A stretch of DNA of 64,000 nucleotides from Pseudonocardia sp. SCN 73-27 (lineage in GTDB: Bacteria; Actinomycetota; Actinomycetes; Mycobacteriales; Pseudonocardiaceae): the NCBI GenBank assembly GCA_001725415.1, contig MEGH01000039.1:1-64000 (forward strand), written 5' to 3'. The notes under the pieces are model-generated. The model had not been told where the DNA came from. It was given only the letters and a program-made list of their open reading frames with translations, and made no database searches. Below, in pieces: positions 7,803 through 16,536 of the stretch. Position numbers and translations under genes: made by a program. The number at the start of each line of letters is the position of its first letter. Position 1 is the stretch's first letter.

Positions 7803-9014
7803 ATGGACGACAGCCTCACGATTCCCAAGGTCATCTCGGTCGACGACCACGCGGTCGAACCGCCGGACCTGTGGACCTCCGCCGCGCCGGCGAGAATCAA
7901 GGACCGGGTGCCGCGCGTCGAGCGTGCCAACGCCCGCTTCGGCTGGAGCGGTGGCAAGCACGTGGTCGAGCGCCGCCCCGACGGCGACGCCTGCGACTTC
8001 TGGTTGTACGAGGATTACGAGTGGCCGTTCTCGCAGACGTTCGCCTCGGTGGGTGTCGAGGAGGTCGACAACGTCCCGACCAACTACGACATCATCCGGC
8101 CGGGCGCCTGGATCCAGTCCGAGCGTCTGCGCGACATGGACGACGACGGTGTCGAGGCCGCGCTCTGCTTCCCGAACACCCTGCCCCGCTTCTGCGGTCA
8201 GACGTTCTCCGAGCGCACCGACAAGGACCTCTCGTTCTGGTGCCTGCAGACCTACAACGACTGGATCATCGACGAGTGGGGTGGCGGCGACGGTCGCAAC
8301 CGGCTGCTCCCCGCAGTGATCGTGCCGTTCTGGGACGTCGATCTCGCGGTGCGTGAGCTGAAGCGCTGCACCGACAAGGGCGCGGTTGCGTTGTCGTTCT
8401 CGGAGAATCCCGCGAACCTCGGGTTTCCGTCGCTGCACACCGGCCACTGGGACAAGCTGTTCGCCGCCTGCCAGGAGACGCACTCGACGGTCGCCATGCA
8501 CATCGGCTCGGGGTCGCGTGTCTACGCGACCTCCGACGACTCCCCGTTCATCGTGTCCAGCTGCATGCTGTTCGTGAACCCGATGGGCTCGATCCTCGAC
8601 TTCGTCTTCTCGGGAACTCTGGAGCGGTTCCCGCAGCTCAAGCTCATGTACCTCGAGGGCCAGGCCGGTTGGGTACCCTACGTGTTCGAGCGCGCCGACA
8701 AGCTGTGGGCCGAGCGGGGCAACAACGCCTTCGGGTCCGACCTCAAGCACAAGCCGTCGTCGTACATGGCGGAGAACGTCTTCCACTGCATCTTCGACGA
8801 CGACACGGGCCTGCGGATGCGCGACGTCGTCGGCATGGACCAGATCTGCTTCGAGACGGACTACCCGCACCCCGACGGCAGCTTCCCGAACACGCGCTCG
8901 ACCATCGAGAAGATGTGCACGGCCAACGGCCTGAACCAGGCGGAGGTCGACAAGCTGACCCGCCTGAACGCCATCCGTGCGCTGAGCCTCGAACGGTTCG
9001 GCTTCACGAGCTGA
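7803..9014 (+). CDS. Amidohydrolase-2 family metal-dependent hydrolase/decarboxylase
   Basis: A 403-residue TIM-barrel amidohydrolase of the ACMSD/decarboxylase-like family. Metal-binding features are DDHAVEP near the N-terminus (His16, Glu19), a barrel His in VAMHIGSG (about 233) and FETDYPHPDGSFP (about 351-361) with the usual aspartate. Members decarboxylate or hydrolyse cyclic or aromatic carboxylic acids using one zinc or manganese. ATG at 7803 with AGGAG seven bases upstream was chosen over an upstream in-frame start because the region before it is the promoter. It is the first gene of a long operon with CoA-pathway genes, so it may prepare the substrate or remove a carboxyl group. Confidence 0.9.
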   Translation: MDDSLTIPKVISVDDHAVEPPDLWTSAAPARIKDRVPRVERANARFGWSGGKHVVERRPDGDACDFWLYEDYEWPFSQTFASVGVEEVDNVPTNYDIIRPGAWIQSERLRDMDDDGVEAALCFPNTLPRFCGQTFSERTDKDLSFWCLQTYNDWIIDEWGGGDGRNRLLPAVIVPFWDVDLAVRELKRCTDKGAVALSFSENPANLGFPSLHTGHWDKLFAACQETHSTVAMHIGSGSRVYATSDDSPFIVSSCMLFVNPMGSILDFVFSGTLERFPQLKLMYLEGQAGWVPYVFERADKLWAERGNNAFGSDLKHKPSSYMAENVFHCIFDDDTGLRMRDVVGMDQICFETDYPHPDGSFPNTRSTIEKMCTANGLNQAEVDKLTRLNAIRALSLERFGFTS

Positions 9015-9076
9015 CCGACCAGGCCCGCCGATCCGGACGCGGATGTTCTCGCGCCACGACGAGTGAGTAGTCAACG

Positions 9077-10135
9077 ATGATCGAACTGCGCAATCCGCGC
9101 GCGTTCTTCGAACCGCTGTGCGTGGGTGCACCGCGTCCGGCTGTGGCCGTGTCGGCGGAACCGTCCCGGATGATCCACTTCTTCGACCCCGGCAACGAGC
9201 GGATGCGCGCGAAGCTGCCGGACCTGGCCCGGCGGGCCGACGTGTTGCTCGGCAACCTCGAGGACGCCGTGCCCGCCGACCGCAAGGACGCCGCGCGGGC
9301 CGGCCTCGTCGAGGCCTGCCGATCCGGTGCGCTCGACGGTGCGCGGGTCTGGTGCCGCATCAACGCGCTCGACAGTCCGTGGGTGCTCGACGACGTGACC
9401 ACTCTCGTCACCGAGGCGGGCGCGCACCTCGAGGTGCTGATGGTCCCCAAGGTCGAGGGGCCGCGCGACGTCCACTTCCTCGACCGGCTGCTCGCCCACC
9501 TGGAGGCGCGGGCCGGGCTCACGCACCAGATTGGGCTGCACGCGATCGTCGAGACCGCGCTGGGCGTCACCAACCTGGAGGCGATCGCCGCGTCGAGCCC
9601 GCGGATGCAGGGGATGAGCTTCGGGCCGGCCGACCTGGCGGCGTCGCGACGGATGCGCACGCTGCGCCCGGGCGGACCGCACCCCGGCTACCGCACGATT
9701 GACGACGCGGACCCGGCCGCACGGACCAGCGTGGTGCAGGACCTGTGGCATGCGTCGATCGTGCGGATGGTTGACGCCTGCGCGGCTTTCGGGCTGCTGC
9801 CCTTCTATGGCCCCTTCGGCGACATCGCCGACCCGGAGGGCTGCGAGGTCCAGTTCCGCGCGGCCGCGGTGCTGGGCTGCGTCGGGGCCTGGTCGTTGCA
9901 CCCCAGCCAGATCGACATCGCGCGCAGGGTGTTCACCCCGCCTGCCGACGAGGTCGCTGCCGCCCGACGGGTCCTCGACGCGCTCCCGGACGGCTCCGGC
10001 GTCCGCATGATCGACGGTCGCATGACCGACGACGCGAGCTGGAAGCAGTGCCGTGCGATGGTCGCCTTCGCCGACCGGGCGGCCGAGCGCGACGCGCGCA
10101 TCGCCGAGGACACCCTGACCGGGGCGGCGACGTGA
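9077..10135 (+). CDS. HpcH/HpaI-fold CoA ester lyase (malyl-CoA/methylmalyl-CoA lyase-like)
   Basis: A 352-residue TIM-barrel of the CitE/Mcl group. The pattern LLGNLEDAVPADRKDAARAG near residue 60, a conserved IVETALGV and MSFGPADLAAS carry the Mg-binding Glu and Asp, and a C-terminal helical part (GAWSLHPSQIDIA) fits L-malyl-CoA/beta-methylmalyl-CoA lyases rather than the shorter citrate lyase beta chain. Expected reaction: reversible cleavage of a beta-hydroxyacyl-CoA to an acyl-CoA plus glyoxylate or a similar 2-oxoacid. It overlaps the next gene by one base, so it is translated with the acyl-CoA dehydrogenases. Confidence 0.85.
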   Translation: MIELRNPRAFFEPLCVGAPRPAVAVSAEPSRMIHFFDPGNERMRAKLPDLARRADVLLGNLEDAVPADRKDAARAGLVEACRSGALDGARVWCRINALDSPWVLDDVTTLVTEAGAHLEVLMVPKVEGPRDVHFLDRLLAHLEARAGLTHQIGLHAIVETALGVTNLEAIAASSPRMQGMSFGPADLAASRRMRTLRPGGPHPGYRTIDDADPAARTSVVQDLWHASIVRMVDACAAFGLLPFYGPFGDIADPEGCEVQFRAAAVLGCVGAWSLHPSQIDIARRVFTPPADEVAAARRVLDALPDGSGVRMIDGRMTDDASWKQCRAMVAFADRAAERDARIAEDTLTGAAT

Positions 10136-11289
10136 TGGACGACGTCGACACCCGCGCGCTGCGCGCGGAGATCCGGGCGTGGTTCGAGCGTGTGTTGCCC
10201 GCCGAGGTGTGCCTGGACCGAGCCGCCGGCACACCGTTGACCGAGGAGCAGGACTTCGCGGAGCGGCGTCGCTACGCCGGTGTCCTGACCCGCGACGGCT
10301 GGGCCGGCTTGGCGTGGCCGCGCGAGTGGGGTGGTCGCGGCGGCGGGTACCGCGAGCGGCTCGTGCTCGCCGAGGAGGCGGCCCGCGCCGACGCGCCCGA
10401 CCCGCTCAACCGCCTCGGCGTCGACATCATCGGTCCGGCCATCGACGTGCTGTGCACGGACGAGCAGAAGAGCCGCTTCCTGCCACCGATCCTGCGCGGC
10501 GAGGCGATCTGGTGCCAGGGCTTCTCCGAGCCGGGCGCCGGCTCCGACCTGTCGGCCCTGTCGACGCGCGCCGAACGTGTGCCCGGGGGCTGGCGGATCA
10601 ACGGCCAGAAGGTGTGGACGTCGTTCGGCCAGTACGCGGACTGCTGCGTCGTACTGGCCCGCACCGACCCGACGGTCCGCCCGCACGCCGGCATCAGCGC
10701 TTTCGCGGTGCCCATGGACACGCCGGGCGTCGAGGAACGGCCGATCCGGCAGATGACCGGCGGCTCCGACTTCTGCGAGGTGTTCCTCACCGACGTCGTC
10801 GTCTCCGACGCGGACCTGCTCGGCGCGGAGGGCGACGGGTGGAAGTTCGCGATGACCGCGCTCGGGTTCGAACGATCGATCAACTTCATGGCCCGTCAGG
10901 TTCGGCTGACCAAGAACGTCAGCGACCTCGTCGTCCAGATCCGGGCCAACGCCACCCGGGTGCCGTCGCGGGCGAAGGAGCGCGTCGTCGGCATCCACGC
11001 GCGGGCGATGGCGCTGCAGGCGGTCGTCGAGGCCAACATGACCGCACTCGACGCCGGCGGTGTCCCGGGCGTGGAGACCAACGCGTCGAAGGTGTTCTGG
11101 AGCGAGACCTACCAGGGCATGACCGACCTCGGCGCCGAGCTCGAGCTGACCGTCCCGGGGTTCGGCGACGGCCGCGGCGCGGCCTGGACGAGCTCCTACC
11201 TCGCCGGCCGCGCCACGACCATCTACGCGGGCACAAGCGAGATCCAGCGCAACATCATCGCCGAGCGCGGTCTCGGCCTCCCACGATGA
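10135..11289 (+). CDS. Acyl-CoA dehydrogenase, large subunit type
   Basis: A 384-residue FAD-dependent acyl-CoA dehydrogenase. It has the FAD/substrate motifs WCQGFSEPGAGSDLSAL and INGQKVWTSF and a C-terminal RATTIYAGTSEIQRNIIAE. In the homotetrameric medium-chain type the catalytic base is the Glu of IYEGT; here it is Ala. This is often seen in the heteromeric alpha-beta dehydrogenases of actinobacteria, such as the cholesterol side-chain FadE pairs, where the base comes from another position. It is followed after 10 bases by a shorter partner, so an alpha2beta2 enzyme is likely. Start ATG at 10135 lies in a TGATG junction. Confidence 0.9.
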   Translation: MDDVDTRALRAEIRAWFERVLPAEVCLDRAAGTPLTEEQDFAERRRYAGVLTRDGWAGLAWPREWGGRGGGYRERLVLAEEAARADAPDPLNRLGVDIIGPAIDVLCTDEQKSRFLPPILRGEAIWCQGFSEPGAGSDLSALSTRAERVPGGWRINGQKVWTSFGQYADCCVVLARTDPTVRPHAGISAFAVPMDTPGVEERPIRQMTGGSDFCEVFLTDVVVSDADLLGAEGDGWKFAMTALGFERSINFMARQVRLTKNVSDLVVQIRANATRVPSRAKERVVGIHARAMALQAVVEANMTALDAGGVPGVETNASKVFWSETYQGMTDLGAELELTVPGFGDGRGAAWTSSYLAGRATTIYAGTSEIQRNIIAERGLGLPR

Positions 11290-11299
11290 GGAGGACGCA

Positions 11300-12337
11300 G
11301 TGACCAGCACGCTCGCCGAGGACGAGCTGGCGGAGATCCGTGGCCACGTCGACCGGTTCTTCGACCGGCGCGTGGACGCGGTCGCCGACCGGCCCGTCGT
11401 CGACCGGCCGCTGCACGAGGAGATGGGCGACCTGGGCTTCTTCAGCCAGGGCCTGCCCGACGCCCTCGGCGGCCTCGACCTGCCGCCCGCCGCGGCGGCC
11501 GCCATCGCGGCAGGCGCCGGCCGGGCCCTGGTGCACGGCCCGTGGCTCGATCAGTTGGTCGTCGTCGAGCTGCTCGCGGCCGTCGCGCCCCAGCACCTGC
11601 CGCCGCTGCTCGACGGCCGCGTGCTCTTCTCGGTCGCGTTCGCCGGTGCGGAGCTCGTCCACGACCCCGTGACCGGGACGCTGCGCGGCACGGTGTCGCG
11701 GGTGCGGTTCGGCAGTCACGTCGACCGCTGGTGCCTGGTCACCGGCACCGGCACGCACGTCGTGGCCGCCGGGGCACCGGGGATCGGGGACATGGTCGAG
11801 GAGCCCGCGATCGACCCCAGCTGGACGTCGTACACGGTGACGTTCGACGGCGTCGTGCCCGAATTCTCGGTCGCGCACGGCCCTGAGCTGCACAACCGCA
11901 CGCACAACCGCGCCAAGGGACTGCTCGCGTGCTTCTCCGTCGGCGCGGCACAACGGGTCCTGGAGATCGCGGTCGAGTACGTCAAGACGCGCAAGCAGTT
12001 CGGCAAGCCCGTCGGCTCGTTCCAGGCGATCAAGCACCGGCTCGCCGGCTGCTACATCGAGCTGGTGCACGCCCGGGCGCTCGCCGCGCGGGCCGTCGAC
12101 CACGACGACCGCACCGTGGCCGCGGCCGCGCGGGTGCTGGCCGACGAGGCCTTCCGGCACACCGCCGAGGGGGCCCTGCAGGTCCACGGCGGCGTCGGGT
12201 TCACCGCCGAGGTCCCCGTCCACCACTACGTCAAGGCCGCGCAGCAGGCGCGCGCGTGGCCGCTGCCCATCTCCGACGAGCTCGACCTGCTGCGCTCGGC
12301 GCTCGAGATGGACCTCCTCCTGCCGGAGCCGTCGTGA
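11300..12337 (+). CDS. Acyl-CoA dehydrogenase, small partner subunit
   Basis: A 345-residue acyl-CoA dehydrogenase homologue. The N-terminal half is diverged and short of the usual FAD loop, while the C-terminal half keeps VEYVKTRKQFGKPVGSFQAIKHRLAG and LQVHGGVGFTAEVPVHHYVKAA. This asymmetry is typical of the beta chain of heteromeric FadE enzymes. It sits directly behind the large subunit (GTG start at 11300, GAGGA just upstream) and overlaps the next gene by four bases. I infer that it forms one FAD-dependent dehydrogenase with the preceding protein; a stand-alone enzyme is less likely. Confidence 0.85.
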   Translation: MTSTLAEDELAEIRGHVDRFFDRRVDAVADRPVVDRPLHEEMGDLGFFSQGLPDALGGLDLPPAAAAAIAAGAGRALVHGPWLDQLVVVELLAAVAPQHLPPLLDGRVLFSVAFAGAELVHDPVTGTLRGTVSRVRFGSHVDRWCLVTGTGTHVVAAGAPGIGDMVEEPAIDPSWTSYTVTFDGVVPEFSVAHGPELHNRTHNRAKGLLACFSVGAAQRVLEIAVEYVKTRKQFGKPVGSFQAIKHRLAGCYIELVHARALAARAVDHDDRTVAAAARVLADEAFRHTAEGALQVHGGVGFTAEVPVHHYVKAAQQARAWPLPISDELDLLRSALEMDLLLPEPS

Positions 12338-13146
12338 ACACTCCCTGGTCCACCGCGATCGCCCGCGTCGACGTCGACGACGTCCTCGTCCGCGGGTACC
12401 CGTTGTCCGAGCTCGTCGGCGAGGTGTCGTTCGTCGACATGGTCTTCCTCGTCCACACCGGTGAGCTGCCCGGTCCGCACCAGAGTCGCGTGCTCGACGC
12501 GGTCTTCGTGACGCTGATCGAGCACGGCATCTCGCCCAGCACGATCATCAGCCGGGAGCTGGCGACGTGCGGCACCCCGATGCAGGCCGCCATCGCGGGC
12601 GGGGTGCTGAGCATCGCCGACTGGCACGGCGGGTCCGGCGAGGACCTTGCCGAGACGCTCGTGGTGCTGCTCGAACGCGTCGGCGACGACGCTGCGGACG
12701 AGGCCACCGACGAGCGGGTCGAGGCCGTCGCAGTCGAGTACGTCCGCGCCCGCCGCGGTGCCGGGATGCGGTTCGAGGGCTTCGGACACCCCCAGCACCC
12801 CGAGGGCGACCCCCGCGCCGGGACGCTGCTGCGCCTCGCCGACGAGTGCGGGACCGCGGGCGCCGCCACCCGGCTGCTACGCACCCTCGCCACGGTGATC
12901 ACGCGCGAGACCGGCAAGTCGTTGCCGCCCAACGTCACCGGTGCCGTCGCCGCCGTGCTGCTCGACCTGGGCTTCTCCTGGCGGGCCATGCGGGGCCTGG
13001 TCATCGCGCCCCGGACGGCGGGACTGACCGCGCACGTCGTCGAAGAGCTGGAACAGGGGGCGCGCTGGCGGCACGCCCCCGCCGACGAGATCGAGTACAC
13101 CGGCCCCGCGGTGCGCGCACCGGGACCGAAGGGAGCAGGGACGTGA
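12334..13146 (+). CDS. Citrate synthase-like protein (citryl-CoA lyase type), short
   Basis: A 270-residue member of the citrate synthase superfamily, well short of true citrate synthases (about 370-430 residues) and close to the citryl-CoA lyase-like group. The first catalytic His is in IADWHGGSGED and the second in EGFGHPQHPEGDPRAG. In the block LPPNVTGAVAAVLLDLGF, the Asp normally found in NxDG is Thr, which may change the reaction. Retro-aldol cleavage or condensation of an acyl-CoA is the family chemistry. GTG start in a GTGA overlap with the dehydrogenase; the next dehydrogenase follows in the same way. Confidence 0.8.
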   Translation: MNTPWSTAIARVDVDDVLVRGYPLSELVGEVSFVDMVFLVHTGELPGPHQSRVLDAVFVTLIEHGISPSTIISRELATCGTPMQAAIAGGVLSIADWHGGSGEDLAETLVVLLERVGDDAADEATDERVEAVAVEYVRARRGAGMRFEGFGHPQHPEGDPRAGTLLRLADECGTAGAATRLLRTLATVITRETGKSLPPNVTGAVAAVLLDLGFSWRAMRGLVIAPRTAGLTAHVVEELEQGARWRHAPADEIEYTGPAVRAPGPKGAGT

Positions 13147-14309
13147 CCGCGACCATCACCGCACCGTCGTTCGACGCCGTGCCCGGCCTGCGCGAGAGCC
13201 ACGGCGACGTCGTCGACGAGGCCGCCCGGGTGGCCGCCGACCTCGCACCGCTGGCGGCCGAGGCCGACGAGCTGTCGACGCTGCACCGCCCGACGCTGGA
13301 CGTCCTGCGCGACAGCGGGATCCTGCGCCACATGGTGCCCGCCCGCTGGGGCGGCCGTCGCGAGCGCGTCGATCCCGTGTCGGTCTGCATCGTCCGCGAG
13401 GCGCTCATGGGCGTCTCGTCGCACGCCGACTCGCTGTTCGGGCTGCAGGGCATCGGCAGCCACGGCATCGCCCTCGTCGGCACCGACGAGCAGCGCGACC
13501 GCTGGCTCCCGAAGGTCGCCGCGGGCGAGGTCCTCGCGGCCTTCGCCGTCAGCGAGGACGGCGCCGGTTCCGACGTCAAGCGGATGACGACGACCCTGGA
13601 GGAGCGCGGCGGGCGGCTGCGTCTGGACGGACAGAAGTCGTTCATCTCCAACGCCGGGATCGCCGGCTACTACGAGGTGATCGCCCGTGAGGGCGACGGG
13701 TTCTCGGCGGTGCTCGTCGAGGCCGACACCCCTGGGCTGACGACGGAGCCGGCCCCGGAGCTGCTGGCACCGCACGTCGTCGGGCGGGTCCGGTTCGACG
13801 GTGTGGAGCTGCCCGCCTCGGCGCGGCTGGGTGCACCGGGCGCCGGGTTCGAGGTCGCGCTCGGCACGCTGGCCATGTTCCGGATCAGCGTCGCCGCCGG
13901 CGCCGTCGGACTCGCACAGCGCGCACTCGACGAGGCCGCCCGGCACGCCGCGGAACGCGAGCAGTTCGGGCGGCCGCTGGTGAGGCTCGGGCCCGTCGCC
14001 GGACTGCTCGCGGACTCGTGGGCCGACGTCGCCTCGGCGCGGCTGCTGACCTACCACACCGCGGCGATCGCGGCGGCCGATCCGCGCGCCCACCTGCAGC
14101 ACTCGTCGCTGGCCAAGCTCGCTGCGACCGAGGCGTGCTCCCGCGTCGTCGACCGAGCGGTGCAGGTGTGCGGGCGCTGGGGCCTGGTCCGCGGCTCCCA
14201 GGTCGAGCGCTGCTACCGGCAGTCCCGCGCCATGCGGATCTACGAGGGCGCCTCCGAGGTGCTGCGCCTCGGGATCGCCCAGCAGCTGTGCCAGGAGGTC
14301 ACCCGATGA
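13143..14309 (+). CDS. Acyl-CoA dehydrogenase (homomeric type)
   Basis: A 388-residue acyl-CoA dehydrogenase with complete motifs: AFAVSEDGAGSDVKRM for the flavin and substrate loop, LDGQKSFISNAG, and MRIYEGASEVLRLGIAQQL near the C-terminus, where the catalytic Glu of IYEG is present. It should act as a self-sufficient tetramer introducing an alpha-beta double bond into an acyl-CoA, unlike the heteromeric pair encoded just before it. GTG start at 13143 overlaps the citrate-synthase-like gene by four bases and its stop overlaps the VOC gene by four bases, so co-translation is likely. Confidence 0.9.
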   Translation: MTATITAPSFDAVPGLRESHGDVVDEAARVAADLAPLAAEADELSTLHRPTLDVLRDSGILRHMVPARWGGRRERVDPVSVCIVREALMGVSSHADSLFGLQGIGSHGIALVGTDEQRDRWLPKVAAGEVLAAFAVSEDGAGSDVKRMTTTLEERGGRLRLDGQKSFISNAGIAGYYEVIAREGDGFSAVLVEADTPGLTTEPAPELLAPHVVGRVRFDGVELPASARLGAPGAGFEVALGTLAMFRISVAAGAVGLAQRALDEAARHAAEREQFGRPLVRLGPVAGLLADSWADVASARLLTYHTAAIAAADPRAHLQHSSLAKLAATEACSRVVDRAVQVCGRWGLVRGSQVERCYRQSRAMRIYEGASEVLRLGIAQQLCQEVTR

Positions 14310-14893
14310 GGACGGCACGCGAGATCCTGGGCGTCCCGAAGCAGACGGGCTACGTCGTGGAGGACCTCGACGCCGCTGTCGACTTCTGGACCACGACCCT
14401 CGGCGTTGGGCCGTTCTACGTCGCCGACGGGTTCGAGATCGAGGACTTCCGCCACCGCGGCAGGCCGGCGCCGATCACGATGCGGCTCGCGCTGGGCTCC
14501 TACGGTCCGTTGCAGGTCGAGCTGATCGAGCTGGTGTCCGACGGTCCGTCGGACTTCCACGACTTCCGCGAGCTCCACGGCTCCGGCCTGCACCATCTCG
14601 GCTTCTGGACCGACGACTTCTCCCGCGACGACGCCGCTCTGCGCGAGCTCGGGTTCGTCGAGGTGCACGCCGGGAAGACGCCCGGCATCGGTGAGCCATT
14701 CGTCTACTTCGACGCCACTGTCCATCCCGGGACCGTCATCGAGCTGTCGCAGGCCGACGGGGCCAAGGGAGTCATGTTCGCCGACATCGCGCGCGCCGCC
14801 CGCGACTGGGACGGCCGCGACCCCGTGCGCCCGCTGCGCGACGCGATGGCACGCGCGACCGAGACCTGCCGGGCAGGAAGGGCCACCTCATGA
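14306..14893 (+). CDS. VOC-superfamily protein (glyoxalase/epimerase-like)
   Basis: A 195-residue vicinal-oxygen-chelate protein with two beta-alpha-beta-beta-beta units: QTGYVVEDLDAAVDFWTTTLGVGPFYVADGF at the start, then HHLGFWTDDF and a C-terminal VIELSQ. It is in the size range of methylmalonyl-CoA epimerases and lactoylglutathione-lyase-like proteins. Among CoA-pathway genes, an epimerase of a branched or hydroxylated acyl-CoA is an attractive inference, but binding-only roles are possible. It overlaps both neighbours by four bases and so belongs to the same translational chain. Confidence 0.8.
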   Translation: MRTAREILGVPKQTGYVVEDLDAAVDFWTTTLGVGPFYVADGFEIEDFRHRGRPAPITMRLALGSYGPLQVELIELVSDGPSDFHDFRELHGSGLHHLGFWTDDFSRDDAALRELGFVEVHAGKTPGIGEPFVYFDATVHPGTVIELSQADGAKGVMFADIARAARDWDGRDPVRPLRDAMARATETCRAGRATS

Positions 14894-16536
14894 CCGTGCG
14901 GACCTACGAGGCGTTCGAGCCCGTCTTCGCCGACCCGGCCGACTGGTCGCTGCCCACGGTGCTGCGCACCAACGCCGAGCGCTTCGGGGAAGAGGTGTTC
15001 CTGGAGTCGCCGTCGGAGGGGCTGTCGTTCACCTACCGGCAGATGCTCGACGACGCCGAACGCGTCGCCGGCGCCCTGCTCGCCCGCGGGCTCGTCCCCG
15101 GCGACCGGCTGCTGATCATGTCCGACAACCGGGCCGACTACATCCGGGCCTGGTTCGGTGCCGCGCTCGCGGGCATCGCCGAGGTCCCGCTCAACACTGC
15201 GTACTCCGGCCGCTTCCTCGCCCACCAGGTGTCGACGACCGCGCCCCGCTGCGCCGTCATCGAGCCGCAGTTCGCGGAGCGGTTCGTCGCCGAGCGCGAG
15301 GCGTGCGCGAGCATCGCGACCGTCGTCGTCCTCGACGCCGACGGCCGTGACGAGGCCCTGGCGGCCCTGGCCGCGGCGGGCTGGGCAACCGCGACCTTCG
15401 AGGAGCTGCTCGCCGCCGAGCCCGCCACGGATCTCCCGGTGATCGCGGCCCGCGACCTCGCCTCGGTGTTCTTCACCTCCGGCACCACCGGGCTGAGCAA
15501 GGGCGTGATGATGGCCCACGCCCACATGCACTTCTTCGCCGAGGAGTGGGCACACATCACACGTCTGACCAGGGACGACACGTACTTCACGTGCCTGCCG
15601 CTGTTCCACGGCAACGCCCAGTTCGTGACGGTCTACCCCGCGCTGGTCGCGGGCGCGCGAACGGTCATCGAGCGGCGGTTCTCGGCATCGTCCTGGGTCG
15701 GCTGGCTGCGCGAGTACGGCGCGACCGTCACCAACCTCATGGGCGTCATGATGGAGTTCCTCTGGAAGCAGCCCGCGTCGCCCGACGACGCCGCGCACCG
15801 GCTGCGCTGCGTCAACGCCACCCCGACGGCGTGGACGCTGGAGCAGCAGTTCAAGGAGCGCTTCGGCGTCGAGACGATTGTCGAGGGCTTCGGCACCACC
15901 GAGATCTCCTCGCCGATCGCGACTCCCTACGGCGCCGACCGCCCCACCGGGGCGTGCGGGCTGGCCCTCGACCAGTTCTACGACGTCACGCTGCTCGACC
16001 CCGAGACCGACGAGGAGGTCCCCGCGGGCGAGGTCGGCGAGCTGGCCGTCCGGCCGAAGGTCCCCTGGATCACCACGCTCGGCTACTACGGGATGCCCGA
16101 GAAGACCCTCGACGCGCTGCGCAACGTCTGGTTCCGCACCGGCGACACCATGCGCCGCGACGAGGACGGCTGGTTCTTCTTCGCCGACCGCATCAAGGAC
16201 GCGCTGCGCCGCCGCGGCGAGAACATCAGCTCCTACGAGGTCGAGCTCGCCGTCCTGGAGCACGACGGCGTCCGCGAGTGCGCGGTGATCGGCGTCCCCG
16301 CCGACGAACGCGGCGGCGAGGAAGAGGTCATGGCCGTCGTCATCCGAGCCCCCGGCTCACAGGTCGACGCCACCGAGCTCTGGGAGTTCTGCGACGGCCG
16401 GATGCCCGCCTTCGCGGTGCCGCGGTACATCCGGTTCGTCGACGAGCTGCCCAAGACGCCGACGCAGCGCGTCGAGAAGGCGAAGCTGCGGGCCGAGGGG
16501 GTCGGTGCCACGACGGCCGACCGGGACGCGTCGTGA
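14890..16536 (+). CDS. AMP-dependent acyl-CoA synthetase (CaiC/ANL superfamily)
   Basis: A 548-residue adenylate-forming ligase. It shows the P-loop FFTSGTTGLSKGVMM (about 194-208), the A4/A5 motif GFGTTEISSP, the hinge WFRTGDTMRRDEDGWFFFADRIKDALRRRGENIS and a C-terminal lysine region (LPKTPTQRVEKAKLR). It resembles the crotonobetaine/carnitine-CoA ligase branch more than long-chain FadD proteins, suggesting a medium or polar carboxylic acid. Reaction: carboxylate + ATP + CoA to acyl-CoA + AMP + PPi. It should supply the three dehydrogenases and the hydratase in the same operon. Confidence 0.92.
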   Translation: MTVRTYEAFEPVFADPADWSLPTVLRTNAERFGEEVFLESPSEGLSFTYRQMLDDAERVAGALLARGLVPGDRLLIMSDNRADYIRAWFGAALAGIAEVPLNTAYSGRFLAHQVSTTAPRCAVIEPQFAERFVAEREACASIATVVVLDADGRDEALAALAAAGWATATFEELLAAEPATDLPVIAARDLASVFFTSGTTGLSKGVMMAHAHMHFFAEEWAHITRLTRDDTYFTCLPLFHGNAQFVTVYPALVAGARTVIERRFSASSWVGWLREYGATVTNLMGVMMEFLWKQPASPDDAAHRLRCVNATPTAWTLEQQFKERFGVETIVEGFGTTEISSPIATPYGADRPTGACGLALDQFYDVTLLDPETDEEVPAGEVGELAVRPKVPWITTLGYYGMPEKTLDALRNVWFRTGDTMRRDEDGWFFFADRIKDALRRRGENISSYEVELAVLEHDGVRECAVIGVPADERGGEEEVMAVVIRAPGSQVDATELWEFCDGRMPAFAVPRYIRFVDELPKTPTQRVEKAKLRAEGVGATTADRDAS

